A DNA stretch of 64,000 nucleotides from Taenia hydatigena (Eukaryota; Platyhelminthes; Cestoda; Cyclophyllidea; Taeniidae). The translations under genes were made by a program, and so were the position numbers. Of the stretch, positions 1 through 14,500 are shown piece after piece. The notes beneath the pieces were generated by a model, which saw nothing but the letters and a program-made list of their open reading frames with translations, did no database searches and was not told the DNA's origin. The stretch is taken from positions 7,986,134 to 8,050,133 of the forward strand of contig JADWOT020000003.1 of NCBI GenBank assembly GCA_036345935.2. The letters run 5' to 3'. Each line of letters opens with the position of its first letter. Within the stretch, counting starts at the first letter, position 1.

Positions 1-2102
1 CGCTTCTTAGTAGAATGAGCCATGGACTTAGGCTATGCGGAAGTGCAGAATTGCCGATTTATTTACTCATGACTGATAATAATTTGGCGCCTATAGGATG
101 CCTGTTCCTTCAATTCAATGCGCTACATGAGTTTGGATTCCCTCCTTACTGTCTCAGCTGTCTCTAACATTGACAATTCGGCCGAGAAATGACATAAAAT
201 GTCCACTTTGGTAGATGGGTTTGGGGTCAATCAGAGTAGTTCACAGCTCGCTTGCACATGCGCGTTCACCTAAGTGTATATGTGTTTTACGTGGCAACTC
301 TGAAGTGACTGAATGGGAACTCCTACTTATACATTTGAAGCGCTTTTCTTTATGTGTTATGATAGTTCTCTTGTGATTATTGTTGCCTCATAAATTGCCC
401 AAATTCTTTCCGTGTTAACCCGTTTTCATGGCAAAAAATGCTGAACACTTTAAAACAAACATGGTTAATTCAAAATTACCTCTCAAAAGTCCAAATGCTG
501 TTGCTTTAAGATGTAGCGCCTACGTTGCGTGAGAAAACATATTTGAGAATCTCTGCCTAGAAAGCTTGGACCGAATACATTTTTCTGCAACCGATTTCGC
601 ATCGCTAGAATTTCTCTCTTATGATTTTGATTAATTTACAATTGCAGCCAATCATTCGGAATGGCGACTGGCTAATTGTTTGCAGCATATAGTTTGTGTT
701 CCGTGTGCAGTTCCATAGTTGTAGACTCGTAAATCCCGACTTCGAATATTCAACCACACAAGGCAAAAATGCTTAATAGCGCAATATTTGATAGGTCTAA
801 GAAAAAGAATTCTTGGCATTGCCTCACTCCTTGCGGTCAATGGACGCCATAAAGATATTCAGGCAATGCCAACCTATGGAAAATGGTGTAGTTTCCTCCA
901 AACCACAGCTATCAACCAACCACGTGATCGGCGATTATCTGTGTGATGAGCATGCGAAAGTCTGTGAAAGTGCGGTTACCTTCGCGTAATGTTACGTCTA
1001 CAAGTCATCGCCTTCCACTCCACTAACCTGTACTGGGTAAAAAAGGTGCATGAATGCACTCATTAGTAATAACAATTCTTACCATAAACAGACCTCGCAC
1101 TCGATATTTTTCTCGGCAAACTCTAGAATCATGGGCAATTCATTTGATTTTCCTGTCCTATGCGTTGTTTTAATCACTACGATCTAATAATTTTAAGTTC
1201 AGAAGTTAAGCATCTGGCAATGTTAGGCTTAGATGAATCTAACTGAATTTTTTTTCTTGTGGTGAATGTAATTCGTCATAAGCTTTCCTGCGCAGCGGCA
1301 ATGAATTCTTGCAGACGATGATTTACATTCATTTTGAACGAGAGAAAAGGTTTGAACACCGCAAGCATAAATATTTAAATTTTGTACTTTGTGATGTAAA
1401 ATCTTCGTTTGAGCATAACTATGCCTTGACATAATTTGTTCCTTACACCTGAGAGAAAAATCGCCAAACCTAGTTTCCTACTGCACCTCATTCCTACGTA
1501 GGCTTAATGGATTAACTGTTTATGCATTTAAAATCAAATTTTGGCAACATCTAAATTCTTTTTCCTCACCTGTAATAAAATTATAGTTTTCTGGAATGTG
1601 CTATGCCTATTTACTTCAAATTTCCAGCTCGAGTATGCGCTCTTACGGACTGTTCCATGATTGGAGAATCGAGTGGAACGCCTTACCAAGAAATATAAAA
1701 TTGCCATACAAGGTCTATAAGCAGTCTATCCTGTCCCGTTTACAGCTAATTGCTTATACTTTCTACGCTACGTGTAAAAGGTGACACCACGGTGCCATGT
1801 TGACTATCTTGCGATGATACTCTCACGCATCTTCCAAACTAGCGTTTTCGTGTTAGACGGAATATTAGAGGTCGATGCAATTCATTAGTTTTTATAACCC
1901 CAGTTATACAAAACGTAGTTGATGCCGCATTCGCACTAGATTTCTCGAAGCTAGTCTCGGCTTTACACGCTGGAGACACACCAATGCAATCCAGAGTGCT
2001 CCAAACATTTTTACCTAACTCATGTGGATTTAAGATTCTTTAAGTGAGAACTGACTTCAGTCACACAAATGTTCGCTTTATGCGTGGGACATTGGGTTAG
2101 AT
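1..2102. other. Non-coding, nothing recognised
   Basis: AT-rich sequence. Short open frames occur on both strands, but none shows recognisable domains, codon bias or paired splice sites. No RNA gene or repeat was recognised. Confidence 0.6.
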
Positions 2103-2414
2103 TTAATCAAATCGAAGCATACAGAAGAGTGTCTGAAAACTACTAAGGCAATCCAACGAAGCATTAAAGCATAAGCACTCTAAAGGAGTTTCTATGCTGC
2201 TTTCATCGTAGAATAACGACGGCCCACATGAAGTGCACAAGCCAGCTAATGTAAAGAATGCACCATGGAGTTCGCAGACAGGATTACGGATGAGCGAGTG
2301 TCCCTGTAGTGATGGTGTTGCCATAGCCAGGCATGTAGCTACATATATAATCACAATGAAACTTGAATTACGCTCTTCTGTTATGGAAAATGTTACACAA
2401 ACAATCAATTGCAT
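2103..2414 (-). CDS. Possible exon of a class A (opsin-like) GPCR
   Basis: This minus-strand frame is open for about 100 codons. Its middle reads like the TM2, extracellular loop 1 and TM3 start of a rhodopsin-family receptor: a hydrophobic stretch (SSFIVIIYVATCLAMA), then NPVCELHGAFFTLAGL, where a Cys followed by a G-F-x-x-L-x-G pattern recalls the start of TM3 in opsins. An acceptor-like TTCCATAACAG lies just upstream on this strand. The conserved Asp of TM2 (LAxxD) is not present; the matching position reads Cys. No flanking exons with the TM3 DRY motif or the TM7 Lys were found. It may be a diverged receptor exon, a pseudogene fragment or chance. Confidence 0.22.
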   Translation of the reverse strand: MQLIVCVTFSITEERNSSFIVIIYVATCLAMATPSLQGHSLIRNPVCELHGAFFTLAGLCTSCGPSLFYDESSIETPLECLCFNASLDCLSSFQTLFCMLRFD

Positions 2415-2429
2415 TTATTTCTAGATAAG

Positions 2430-3429
2430 AGCGATTTTTGAATAATTATTGCATTGGTAAAGAAGTGAGAGCTGTACACTTTGGATTCGGCTGCGGGATT
2501 CTAAATAAAAGGTTTCTTGGACTGCACCAGAAAGCCATAATGAGAATGATCGACCCTATCACGCAAAATTGGATGGTGTCAAAGTTAGCTTTTGGTATAG
2601 GGAGAGGGATCGCCTAAAGGTATCTCAAATTGCAAGACCTTTATAATAATTGCTAAAAACGGGGATCGCATGTGAACGCTGATGTAAAAGTAGATGGAAA
2701 TGTGCGCATCAAGCACTTAGAACATTTAGCATTGGATAATGTAGCCTGAGTGGTGAAGTAGATCGCTGGGTGGTTTCGAAAATTAAGTAGCTGAGACAAC
2801 GAGTATCACCTGCCTACATTCAAGGTTAACAGTGGTTTTTAATCCTTGTTACTTTGTTTTCATTATTCCCAGTGTGTGAAGGTATCCAGTGCACTTTACA
2901 AAGCTAGTCGTCTGACTGGTTGACTGACCAACTGGCTGACTTAGTCGCCTACCTGTTTGAGGTGAGAGGTAGTGAACAGACGTATCACCACATTCATCCA
3001 AAAGATCTGGTGTGTCAGTGTCGCAGATTACAATAGATTAAATGAAAGGAGAAGAGAGGTGATGGTCGAAACATTTTGCCTTTATGGTAGGTGACGGCCA
3101 CATGAGCGCATTCTCAATTAAATACAGGTGATTAAAAGATGGCAATTTGCAATTTGCTCATCAACAATAAAAATATGATGTTGAATTTCATGTAAACCAG
3201 TTTTTCAACAGCAAGATATTTTAGGAGATATTGCCATTAGCTTGAGCAATTGCGCAGAATGATTTGGCCTCCTATATCCCGCGTCATTTTCTAGGCATAT
3301 AAGGTCTCTTTTTTTATGCGCTAACTTAAGACTCGTCATTGTGAGTAAATTTGTCATTTCTAAATGGGCCCATTTCCACCCTGCTTACAACAGTAGATGT
3401 TTGTGAAAATGGTGTCTTAGTAGCCTCAT
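2430..3429. other. Non-coding, nothing recognised
   Basis: No supported gene. Around 2,910-2,950 there is an irregular run of GACTGG/GACTGA-type words, too short and degenerate to call a tandem repeat. Confidence 0.55.
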
Positions 3430-3597
3430 TTCATGTCATTCCATTTTCTCGACGGTGCGCTCACGGGAGGCTCTCTGAGCAATCAGCATTATTGACTTAC
3501 CAGTGGGACAGTGTAGCACCTTGACGGTGCCAGCTGAGGTTCCGAGGTCGGAGGGGTGTGCACAGGTAACCATGGCTCCAACGCTACCATTGTTCCC
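3430..3597 (-). CDS. Weak minus-strand exon candidate, unrecognised
   Basis: A GC-richer island in AT-rich surroundings. On the minus strand one frame is open for about 50 codons, with coding-like composition (motifs GSVGAMVTCAHPSDLGTSAG and TVKVLHC) before a stop. A consensus donor (GTAAGT) follows the codons for HCPT and one further base. The DLGTSAGTVKV stretch loosely recalls the phosphate-binding loop of actin/Hsp70/FGGY folds, but it is too short to rely on. No partner exon was found. Chance remains likely. Confidence 0.18.
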
Positions 3598-3604
3598 TCA
3601 TGCT

Positions 3605-6600
3605 AAAAGTCGGATCAAAGCGGTTCTCAAAAGCCAACATTGTCATTAACTGAAAATAATCCTTATTTTGATTTACCAAGCATGGATTTCTTGGTCAGCT
3701 AACTTGAGTGTCATTGAACTCAGGGTCAGCAGGAGCCGAGTAGTCTGACAAAAAGTTGTCTAACGGAGTTCATCAATGTCTCCCATCCTTTCTTCCTTCC
3801 TCTCACCAAATTTTGGCTATCTCAATCAAAACTCAACTCTATTTAGGCCTCTTGAAGCGAATCTTTCAAATGATTTTGTGCAGTAAACTGAGTTTGATGC
3901 TGTGAAACCTAGTCTCGCGCACAAGCATACTGCAACGCACCTTTTTCATCCCATCAGTGTCAGTCGCAGGATAAATGCAAGAACTTGAGACATTGCTTGC
4001 AGTTTACTGCCTACATAACTTTGCACCTAAAACAAAGTGAGTATCTAATTGCCGAGACTTCCTGCGGATAAACTTGTGACTAGCGCTTTCAGTGGTTTGC
4101 CATTTCCCTCAAACGCAGAAATTGCAGTCTGTCGACTTGTTGCCGTTATGTGCAATATGCGAGTCATTTGAATGACATTGTGGGTGTTGCGAAATGCGAC
4201 TCATCTGCTCGCCAATAGTAATGCCTCGATTTGGTTCACAGCTCTGATAGCCAGCTTGGACTGGTATGTTTGGAGTATTCTATGAAGTCTACATCAAATG
4301 CGCTCTCACCATCGTCGTGAAGAGTGCCATTAGTTGGCTTCCGTAAGTTTCCCACAATTGTCTCATTACCAAATCGTCAATGATAATGATAGTTTTATCG
4401 TGATGAAGGTGTAGTGAGCCATATTCATACAACGAATGACTTTCTACAAGACATGAGACCAAAGTGTTGGTAAGTCTGTTTCCATGTTTTACACATCGGA
4501 GATGTTACACTCAATGGCTATCGCAGGATAAACGACGTTGCCTAGCTTGGGACGCCATAACAGCACGTCTTGTTACATGAATCGCTTGAAATAATAAACA
4601 CTGTAGGAGATTTTGGCTAGGGACTGACTTCGTGGCTGTCTCCAAAGTTATCTTTATTAAGAGTCATGATGTGTACGGACTTTCGCTAAGATCGGTTTTG
4701 ATTGGACAATTGCAAAACTGGCAAAACGTTGACGCCACTTACACCCTACTGAATTCCGTACATGTGAAGGCAGTCGCATAATCGACCCAGTCAAAAATGA
4801 TATGACTTTTGTTTAGCCCAGCCGGGTTTTCATAACGCTTCATCCAGTAGTGCCTTATAAAGCAGCCTAATTGTATTTATATGGCAATATAAGCTGCTGG
4901 GGAACCAAAGGAGTCTAAATACCTTCACCGTTTGGCACCTAATTGCACGACCATCGATCTGAGAGACTTATTCAATTGAAAACCTAGGCTTCTGGTTGAA
5001 TGATAAAGATGTTTAGACAGAGCTTGAAAATGAAGGCCCAATTCAATTGCTTTCTTGCCTACTTTTCTGGAGTTAAACTGCACTATGACAGTTTAACTTA
5101 CTGAAAAGGGGCTATTTATGCTTTCGTGATTGATCATTGTCATCGTCTTTCGTGAGATTTTAAGAGACCAAGATGTACATGGTTCATTTTATCCAGGATC
5201 GAGGTTTTAATGGCAAATATTCGGCCATGAGAGCCAATTAGTCTTGTACATAGAAAAAACCTCCTCATTTTGGGTTGCTTAGACGCCTTGCCGCTAAACG
5301 GCAAAGAATTGGCGGTAGCACGGATTCTTTGTCGAATGTCTGCATGCTTTCGAATAATTAAAGGTTCTGGATAGCTTCCCACCGAAACCTGAATCATACA
5401 CACGATCACTCTACCACCATGGTCTTGCACATCGATTGACGGTGTGAAAGCTAACACAGATCACGGCACATATGCTGACTATTTTGAAATTAACAGGGCA
5501 CGCCAAGCCAATGCCACTAGTTATGACATTCTCTCAATAGCGTCCCCTTTCCAAAATGTTGTATTAAAGGTCGCAGTTTTATTAGAACGCTCTATACCTC
5601 ATCAATCCCTCGGTCTCATCCTCTTCTATAGTATTTACAACAACCCACCATTTTCCAAGTACTCTACTCTTGTATACTTGCAGAGAAACTTATAATAGGT
5701 TTTCATAATACATTACATAATTCCGAAAATAGTAATTTATTCAAAACTCACTGCATTTGTCACTAAACGAAAAAGGCAAATGCTGGTTCTATGTAGGTCA
5801 CCTAGTGGAAGCTTATTTAAATCCACTCAACTCATTTCAACAAAGTATAAATGGCAAAAGGCCTGAGAAATTGCTTGTCACATAAAATTCAGTCAAATAT
5901 CTTCCTCACCTGCAGCACTTTATATTCACTAGGCTAAGTAAAGCGATAAAGATGATTGAAGGCAGAGTGTGTTTGCTAGTCTTTAGAATTTCCGTCTCCG
6001 TGTACCAGTCTTACCTACAATCACCGTCTCGGCAACCCCGAACCGGGTTTATCGGGAAAACGTTTACTCCTCTAGTGATAGTTGAACCTGTATAAGCGTT
6101 GTCGTTTAACAAACATTAGAGCCAGTTCCATATTGGTCTTGGATTGGCTTTCCATCTCTTCTCCATAAACAAAAATGCCTCTACGAATACTTTTATCGGA
6201 TTAGCAATAATGTTTCTACCTGCGTCGTTTACTTGGATGCTCACACTCCTGCTTACGAACGTGATGGCGGTTGGTGGATTCACGATTAAATTTATCTGTC
6301 GCATGCAAAGACCACTGCCTAATGGGACTCACCCTGTCGGCACGTCCCTTCCCCTTTGTCTATTTCTTCCTCACATGTAAAGTGGTTCAGAGTAACTGGC
6401 GTAAAGTCAGCTAATTAAGTTTTTAAGTAATTGTGTAATTGTGTATATTTACCTAGTTAACCCTGTTATTTGAAAACAATTTTTGTCCATTTTCACTTTC
6501 TTCTATAAGAGTAGAAATGCAGATATGGCTCCTTCACCTTGCCAGTTTGACTGCAATTTCAACCAACGTGACATGCTGATCCTCCATTTGCTGCATTAAG

Positions 6601-9600
6601 AAACGTTTCGACTTAAGGCGCACTTCGTCTATTATAAGTTAACGTGAAAGGGATATTAATAAGCAGATTATAGGGTTCTCTTCTCTTAATCTCATACCAC
6701 GTGTATACACTTATTCCTCAGCACTTCCTCACTTCCAGCGAAGCATTGGCGTTGAAATGTCGACTTCCATTTGTTTACGCTTCATTTTCGCTCTATAATC
6801 GGATTTCGACACCGCTACTAACCCGACTCAGAAAATGCCCCTTTTTCGTCTCTGCACCCTTCATCAATTTTATCGTAACATTTTCATCTTCCTGGTCCTA
6901 TCAAAGGCAGAATGCTGTTTTGACGCATGGCAAGCATCAAATTTTTGAACTGAAGAATATTTGTGGACACTGTAAAGTGTACACAGGATTTTCGCACAAG
7001 TACCAGTATCCTGCAAAAGCTAGTGTCCCCAAGCTATGACTTTATCAGGAGTTTCACGAGTTCCTCCTTCAGTTCATAGCAGTGACGACGGTGTGTGCCT
7101 TGGGAACTTGTCAATCCACGTGAATTACTAGGCCCTTTTTCTTCTCACCAAAGTCCAATGCAGTTTTTAGTGTTTTCTTAAAACAGACCTGCCTCGTCGC
7201 GTTTGCCAGTGAATTTGTGAACAAACTTGTGCACGAGTTCTATCATTCACCAGATAGGAGAAGATAGGACTATGATAGGACACACTAATTTCCTTCTCTG
7301 CTACGTGGGCGTCAGCCATTTCGAGACCTTTGAGGAAAAAAGGCTGTAGAAAGGATCAAAATTTTGCACGTTAAAGCAAAGCTTAATGCGGTATCAAATC
7401 AAGAAAATCAGTATTAAATTAGTAGAACTATTTACAAAATTACCACGTTTTACGAACTGAAAGTCTTCTTTTTACAACAACAAGTTTTGCTAAATATAGA
7501 CTCTCCGACCATTCAGAGCTGCGAGACAGTACATGCCACTCCAGTTTGACTTCAGTGTTCTAGTACGCAAATCCTACGCAAGATTTTTAAAATTGCATCG
7601 CACTATAGTCCAGCTTCACAGTCAGGTATGGGGGCAGAATTAGCGCTCGAAGTGAAGGAAGACGATGAATTTAGATCAAAGTGCTAAATAAACAATTTGG
7701 CGACTGTCTGCTCTCTGCGAGGCACCTTGTTCATTGTGTTTTTTACTCCTTTCCCCAACATTTCAAGCTTCTCAATGCGTTGCCTCATTTCAGCTAGGCC
7801 TCATTAAATAAGGAAGGCCAATGTGTTGGCGGAAATGGTCCCGATAGCAGATCGGGTCATAAGTGAATTGAAATGGCTCTAAAAGGCATATGCTCCAAAT
7901 TATAGATAAGAAGAAGATTTTAAAGCAATACTAAGGCGGCTAAGAGAAGAGAAATCACTGTTGTGCAAGTAAAACACTTCATTTAGTGAGACTGTAATGC
8001 ATTTTAATCTCCCCTTAATTCCTTAACTCTACAATGCAGCTACATCTAGACCAACTTATTTTGAGATGGCTCAGGACAGAATAAAATGAAATCGCGTTGA
8101 CACTTAGCCCTTTACCAGCAAGATTTTAACACGAGAGGTTTTCCACACAACCGATACACCCGCGAGGTTCTGATTCACGTCAATGCTGGTACTTTTTGTC
8201 GCATTATTAACAGCAGCCTTGAGTTATATTGCCACTTTTAGCGATTTCACAAAAGCTTTGTCTCTTGCGCTTCTCCGTGATGAGGATTCTACACGGTCTC
8301 ACTAATACTGCAGTTTTGACGAGGTAGAATCTTTTATGGCTAGGATCGTCTTTAAAGCCTTCATGTAATTCACGCATCTTGCGAGTAAGCTCTCCGTACG
8401 AATGAGTATCTACGCACACACACATCTCAAGACTATATCCAGCGCAAAGCGCCGATTGCTACTGTTGACGGCCATCTTGATTGACATGGAGATAATAAGG
8501 CAAACGTGTTAATTTCTTCCTGCTATTTAAATTTTCACCCAGTCACCGACTTGGTGGGTAGAATTGCCGATCGGTAAGAGGTGTTCGCCACCACACGTTG
8601 TCGCATCCACGTGCGTGCTTCACCACACGCTGTCACACCTTCGGTGATGTACGGGGCTATGAAACACATGCTGGCTACTACTGTGTAACAGTGCAAAATT
8701 CAAAGAAAACGTGGTATTTTATTACAAAATCTGAAGAAGGAGATAAGTTGATGTAACTCAAATGCATTTTACATCAAGAAATTCAATTTAACCACCAAAT
8801 AAAGCATTTTTAGTGGTTTAATTTAGGCATAAGTCTTCCAGGAAAAAAAATTCATTTGCGTTTTGTTTTAGTCATAAAGGGTCTACTTTGTTATAGGTTA
8901 AGGAAAGCGGTAAAGAACTAGTAAGAGAATTCAGTGCGGGTCCAAACGCAAGCACTTATGGCGAAAACAAGTTAATCTTTGCAAAGTTGTGTGCCAAGTA
9001 GGGAACCCTACACCCAATCGCTATTATTCTGCACTTCTAAAAGGCTACCGTAAGTACCATCCACTTTTACAAACAAAGAGGCCAAATTATATCCATATTA
9101 TATTATGTGCGTATTTTTTTCTATAAGAGACGCCTTCGTTATGGCTGCTTACGGTGAAGACTAGAGGGCTGCGGTAGAGTATTAGTTGATACTCACCCCG
9201 AAATACACAATACCTTCACCCAAGTTTACGAACAACTCTTACCCCCTTTAGCGAAGCACAACGCAAAACTGAAGCGACAGTCGTTAGATCCATGCATTTG
9301 TTCTTTGAATAAGTAATCGAGTAGTTGAGATTGTTCCTGTAAAAATGCTTTCCTATTTACAGGACACTGAAAATGGGATGGTAAATGACTCCTTCTCAAC
9401 TTCCACAAAATCTGCGTGAGTAATTCGCCTTTTGTATACCTTGTTAAATACCTTATGATCCAAATATTTGTTGGAATGTCATGCTGAGTTGATGAGACTT
9501 GTCCATTGTTTAAGTGATGTAGTTCGGCAGTTCTTATTGCTATTTCTACCAGAATCCACATATCGCCAATTGGTGATTAAACATTCACTAATTCATTTCA

Positions 9601-11440
9601 ATCCGCAGACCACACATTTGTTTCGTAGGCTTTTCGGAATGGCAGTAGAAGAGAGCATACTTGGCTATTACAAAACCTAACACAAACCATTGTGTTAGCC
9701 CATTAGAACACTCAGTAATGCATGATGTAACTTAAGCGATGAAATAGATCATTGATATTTACGTCATCTGGGGTCAACAGATGACAAGTGAATGAGGAAA
9801 CGAGTTTTGCCTACCTTAATTCAGAGGCTATGGTAGATCTCAAACATCATCCCTTTGTCTTCATTGCCTTTGAAAAAGCATTATACACCCTTTGACAGCC
9901 TACATGCTTGCTTACTTGTAACGGGAGTGTGGCTTTGCGTTGAATAGTTTGCCAATCTATTGTGTCAACATCCGAATTGCAAATTAAATTGACATGTGTA
10001 CGGTCTTGTTGTCAAAAGGCTGTGATGCTAATGGGTGCATGACGAAATAACGGCTGAACTATCCAGCGTGTATTCCTCACTTGGGGCAAACAGAGTCGCA
10101 TGAGGCCTAAGTGGTGGAGAAAATGAGCGAGCACTAAAAGGAAACAATGGAACGATATGAAACATGCCAAAATCAATGCATGTGGAATTTCACTGCAGAC
10201 AAGAATGAGGTAGAGTGGACTGATGTAATGCGCTATATATAGTACCAACTCTAATTAGGACGATTTTTGAAAAAAATCTAGTGTTCTAGAGAAGATTCAC
10301 GTAATTCCCTGCCAGTCTTATGCAATAAGGGAGGAAACAACGTGCTGAGAGTTACTAAGAGTTATGTATAAATTCTAGTTTTGAAGGATCATCAGGGGAC
10401 GGATGGGATTTCTTCACTCTTTTGGAGGGAATGCTGGCCGGGAAACACATTCTCGGTCGTGTTTCATATCCAAGTCTGCAAGATTACATATGTTGAATCA
10501 TTATTAAAACCTGTCTAGCAATCGTTTTGAGCTTCCCGCTTTTGCTGAAACTAGAAAAATGATTGTATAACAGCTACTTCTTTCTGACAAAACATTTATA
10601 CCTGTAGGATTGGTAAAATATGACTTGCTACTTACTGCAGTGATGGTGACTGCAAGATACTAAGCATTTGCACCCGGGAGGGTGGACTAGCATCATAATA
10701 CAGGTTTGGTTTTGCGAGCAGGTGTGTGTGCGTGCGTGGAGAGAGCGGCCTGTGTGTCTCCAAACACCAGAATTAAACGAAGATTGCATGAAATGGCCCG
10801 TCAAGGAGGAATGGCAGTAGGTGAAGGAGTTACTGAAATGCTGAATTTGAGTACTGCATTTGTTTGGGCACCAATTTCTTAAATTATAACAGAAATCATT
10901 TAATGGGAGGCTTTAACCACTAAACAAAATGAACAAAGGTAAAGGCTTACATTAGAAAGGAAAAGAGAGGCTACTGCTACTCCAAAACACGCCATTTTTC
11001 AATTTTACTGGTCTCCAAACCTCCAGGGAGCCGTGTTTGTATTTGCCCGCCTAGTTGGCACACATAGTAAAGACGAATACTGCAACTATACTGATGATTG
11101 TCGAAGGCGTTTGCTTTCAATTAGTTGCTGAAAGTATGCCAGGATGAAAGTACCTAGAGGCAGACTCAGTTAGTTACATCATTCTATGGTCATCAGTCAT
11201 GCATTCGCTTACCGCTCCTCACTCATGCACCCATCACATCAATCGAGCATGGCATGCAGTCTTAAAGTCACTTTCTATCACTTTTCAAACTAAGAGCCTC
11301 AAGGGAATCCAGGAGCTCGCACATAGAAACGTAGAACCATAAAGTTGGAAGATCACTTTGTGACAGTTGCCGGCACAATCTATAGCGCGACCAGACAACG
11401 ATTTATTGGCAACTTATGCGTGGACAAACTGTTTTCTATT
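3605..11440. other. Long non-coding stretch with weak open frames
   Basis: No gene can be supported. Notable open frames are on the minus strand at 6,116-6,330 (about 70 codons, without recognised domain) and 9,226-9,561, and on the plus strand at 5,444-5,695 and 6,701-7,039. None has a family motif or convincing splice sites. Open frames of this length are expected by chance in this much sequence. A short GT-rich run lies near 10,720-10,760. Confidence 0.5.
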
Positions 11441-11456
11441 CCAAGTGCTTCAAAAG

Positions 11457-11555
11457 TCCAGCACGTCAAAATCGTCACTGCCCCTCCCAACATCAAGCAG
11501 CATGGAGGAGCTCTTCAAGAAGAAGCGTAGTATCGCGACATTTCTACTGCATGAA
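11457..11555 (+). CDS. Exon candidate, unrecognised protein
   Basis: A 99-bp block that is open and phase 0 at both ends. It is preceded by CTTCAAAAG, a usable acceptor after a T-rich run, and followed by the donor GTGAGT at 11,556. It encodes a Ser/Pro-rich lead and then MEELFKKKRSIATFLLHE; the ATG at 11,502 could also be a translation start. Codons in the second half end mostly in C or G. No family recognised and no partner exon located. Confidence 0.25.
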
Positions 11556-11559
11556 GTGA

Positions 11560-14500
11560 GTTTGCAAAGTTGTGGTGGCCTATTATTCACAGAATGCTTA
11601 AATTTTGCTCGAAAATTTGTATTATTCATGGTTAAAAGCCCGAGATAAATTCACATCGTGTAGAGCATCGGGAAGAAATATCCTTGCACTCCAAAGCTCT
11701 GATGCAATATGATACACTTTAATTGTTCCATTGTTTTATTTATAAGGCGTTTCCAGCGTGTAATCAAATTCCTGCAAAATTAGGCTAAACCATCTTAACA
11801 GGCTTTGTTCAAAGTTGCCAATTCCATTTGTCATCATTGTACACCACGTTTGTTGCAAAGACTACTTTGGTGAGAAGGTAGCATTTAGCCTCGCCTGGAT
11901 CTAATTCCGCATTCGGAGTTTTCTCTGCTTAGTTATTTTGACAATTGCTGTCGCTTTAATTCCTATCTTTCTGCAAGGTGGTAGTCCACAGTCAGTAAGG
12001 TAGGATCTAGGCAATGCACATTTTCACAAAATAGGTTGAGTAAAACTGGGATCTTCTGGCGCAAAAGAGAAAAGAATGGAAGTGAACTTTGGAGGTGAAA
12101 ACTAAGTTTGTTATGGCGTTAGTTAACCGCTAAGTTTACCCACCTGTGCGGACTTTGAATTTGGTTTGAGAAGACTTATCAATATTTACGGTATAAAACA
12201 AAATGATGCATCCATGCTCAGCATATGGAAGTTTTGGAAAATTCTCAACTTTCAAGAATAGTTCTGCTGCCATCTTGAGATGGTTTGTCGCTTTAAATTT
12301 AGACAGGAGATTATGCGATGATCTGACGCACTTGATCGAATGTTCTTCAAAAGGGATGCATCCACGAGAATGAGTTACGGCAGTCCTTTAGCCCAGAAAC
12401 ATTTACGTCAAGATCATCACCGGCTTGTCGGTGCACACTTAACTCCAATTAAACGTTTACACCATTTCAATGTGTCTTGTTTCCCATAAATAGGTGATTT
12501 ATTGCACTCTAGGTCTCTAGCAGATATGAGTAGGCGATCAAAGGTGAGGGATTTGACCGCCGTGCATGGCTTACGTTTCCGTTCATTATTTCATTCTCTC
12601 TAAATGCGGATTTCCACTCACCGCCTTGATAAACAGAGGAAGTGCTCATCTTAAAGTGATTTTGGTCGTTGATGTAACATTAACATGTGTGCGTGTGTGT
12701 GTCTTGTAAAACTCCAAAGATATACCTTCTAATTTTACACAGTTACCAGATTAAAGATAAATTATGCTTCCACATGAGCAATTGAACCATGCCTCCCCTT
12801 GTTTAATAGCTGTCGCATAACTTAGAGCGGGTTTATTAACTTTAGAAAAAAAAAGACTTTGTGCGGTAAAAGTACTGTTTGCAATGTTGGCACGTACCTT
12901 GCTCTGATAGACTTAACCCCGAAATTTCGACTTTCTTTGGTGACCTCTTAGAAACATCGACTTGGGTTCGGATTCTCAACTCCTTCTTTAGTGAGGGCTG
13001 AGCATACGCAACAGTACTCCATTCATTATGTGCCCTCCGTGCAAAACAAAGAACTGCCGGTTTCGAGCACTGAACCAATCTTTGACAGTACAGCCCTCGT
13101 TTTCCTACCGTTCATTGCTCCAAATTTCGGTTAGTCTCTCATACACTGGGTCGTCTTGTACAAACGTATACCCATTCTCCGTATTATTAGCGTTTGGAGC
13201 TACAATAAGGATTTTATACTTGCCACTTCCTTTTGATTCGCACATACTTCATACCTCACTATCTTATAGACATTAATGCTTTGGGTTATGGAAGAATGTA
13301 TGAAAATCCATCTAGATACCCACATTTCGGCTGATTAGTTGAACTGAGTCTCCTCCGCTTTTATCACCCTTAGGCTTGCTGTGTCTGTGACTGTAGACGT
13401 ACAAGCAAAGTGCGCTGGCGGTTTGAAGTGCAGATTGCACATAGAAGCGATGTGTGTACCACCTCCGCGAGTGTTATTGCCCACCATGGGTCCCTTACTG
13501 AGATCAAACAAGCAAAAATGAAATACGGGTAGTGAATGAAACCGAAAAGTGTGCGATTTCTTTGTTCATGAGAAAAGAGGATGCAAGACTTTGTGAATAC
13601 CTGATGAAACATGGCAAGACCGCGGCGTAAGGAACCGCGTGCTATAGATAAGGAAAGGTAGAGCGGAATGGAATGAAATGTAATGGTTTAGCTTTTATAT
13701 CTTCTAATCACCCTTTATAGTATTTGACACCCACATAGACGCATTCTTAAATAAACGGAAGTGGTAGGAAGAAAATGGAGGCATGAAGGTGTACAACAGC
13801 TAAATCTTAGCTACCTTTTAAGAACCGTCTTGTGAAGTGAAATTCGTGATTCTCTCTCGCAATGGTTAGGAGATGATGGTGACTTCTTTATTGGTGCTTT
13901 TAATTCTAACAGTTGAGACACTTTAATGTGCTGTAATATTCAATCGCAGAATTGCGCCAAACGACTTGGCCATTTTGTGTCTTACCTATGAGCTTAAAGC
14001 CGCGTCGCATCCAAAGTACTTGAAACTTGCTTCATAGGCTATTTTAAGACATGTTCTCGTAAACAAATGTGCTATTTTTAAATGTGTTTATTTCTGCCTA
14101 GCTAGGTTGGTTTTTGTTGACGAAAATTTATTTGTAGCACTGCGGACTATTATACCAGTGAATTTTATAAACAATATCGTTCTAGTTGGCTAAATTTAAT
14201 CTAAAAACCGGATAGGTTGCGTATGACAGGTAATTAAGCTTTTGTTGACAGACGACGCGGAGAAGTTATAACGCATGTGAAGCCGCAAGCGTTTATTGCA
14301 TGCAAATCCTTTTTTTACATTTTTGTCAATTAAAATGGCGGTCGCCAGTAGAACGTACGTAGAGCACAGTGAGATGGCAAGTAAAGGTGTTCATGAATAA
14401 CAGGGGCATCAAACCCAAATTAGCGGGCATTTATTTACATATGCAGAAGCGGCCAAGCGGAGTTTGGTGGTGGTAAGGGGTGGGAGTGGGGATGGTGGAA

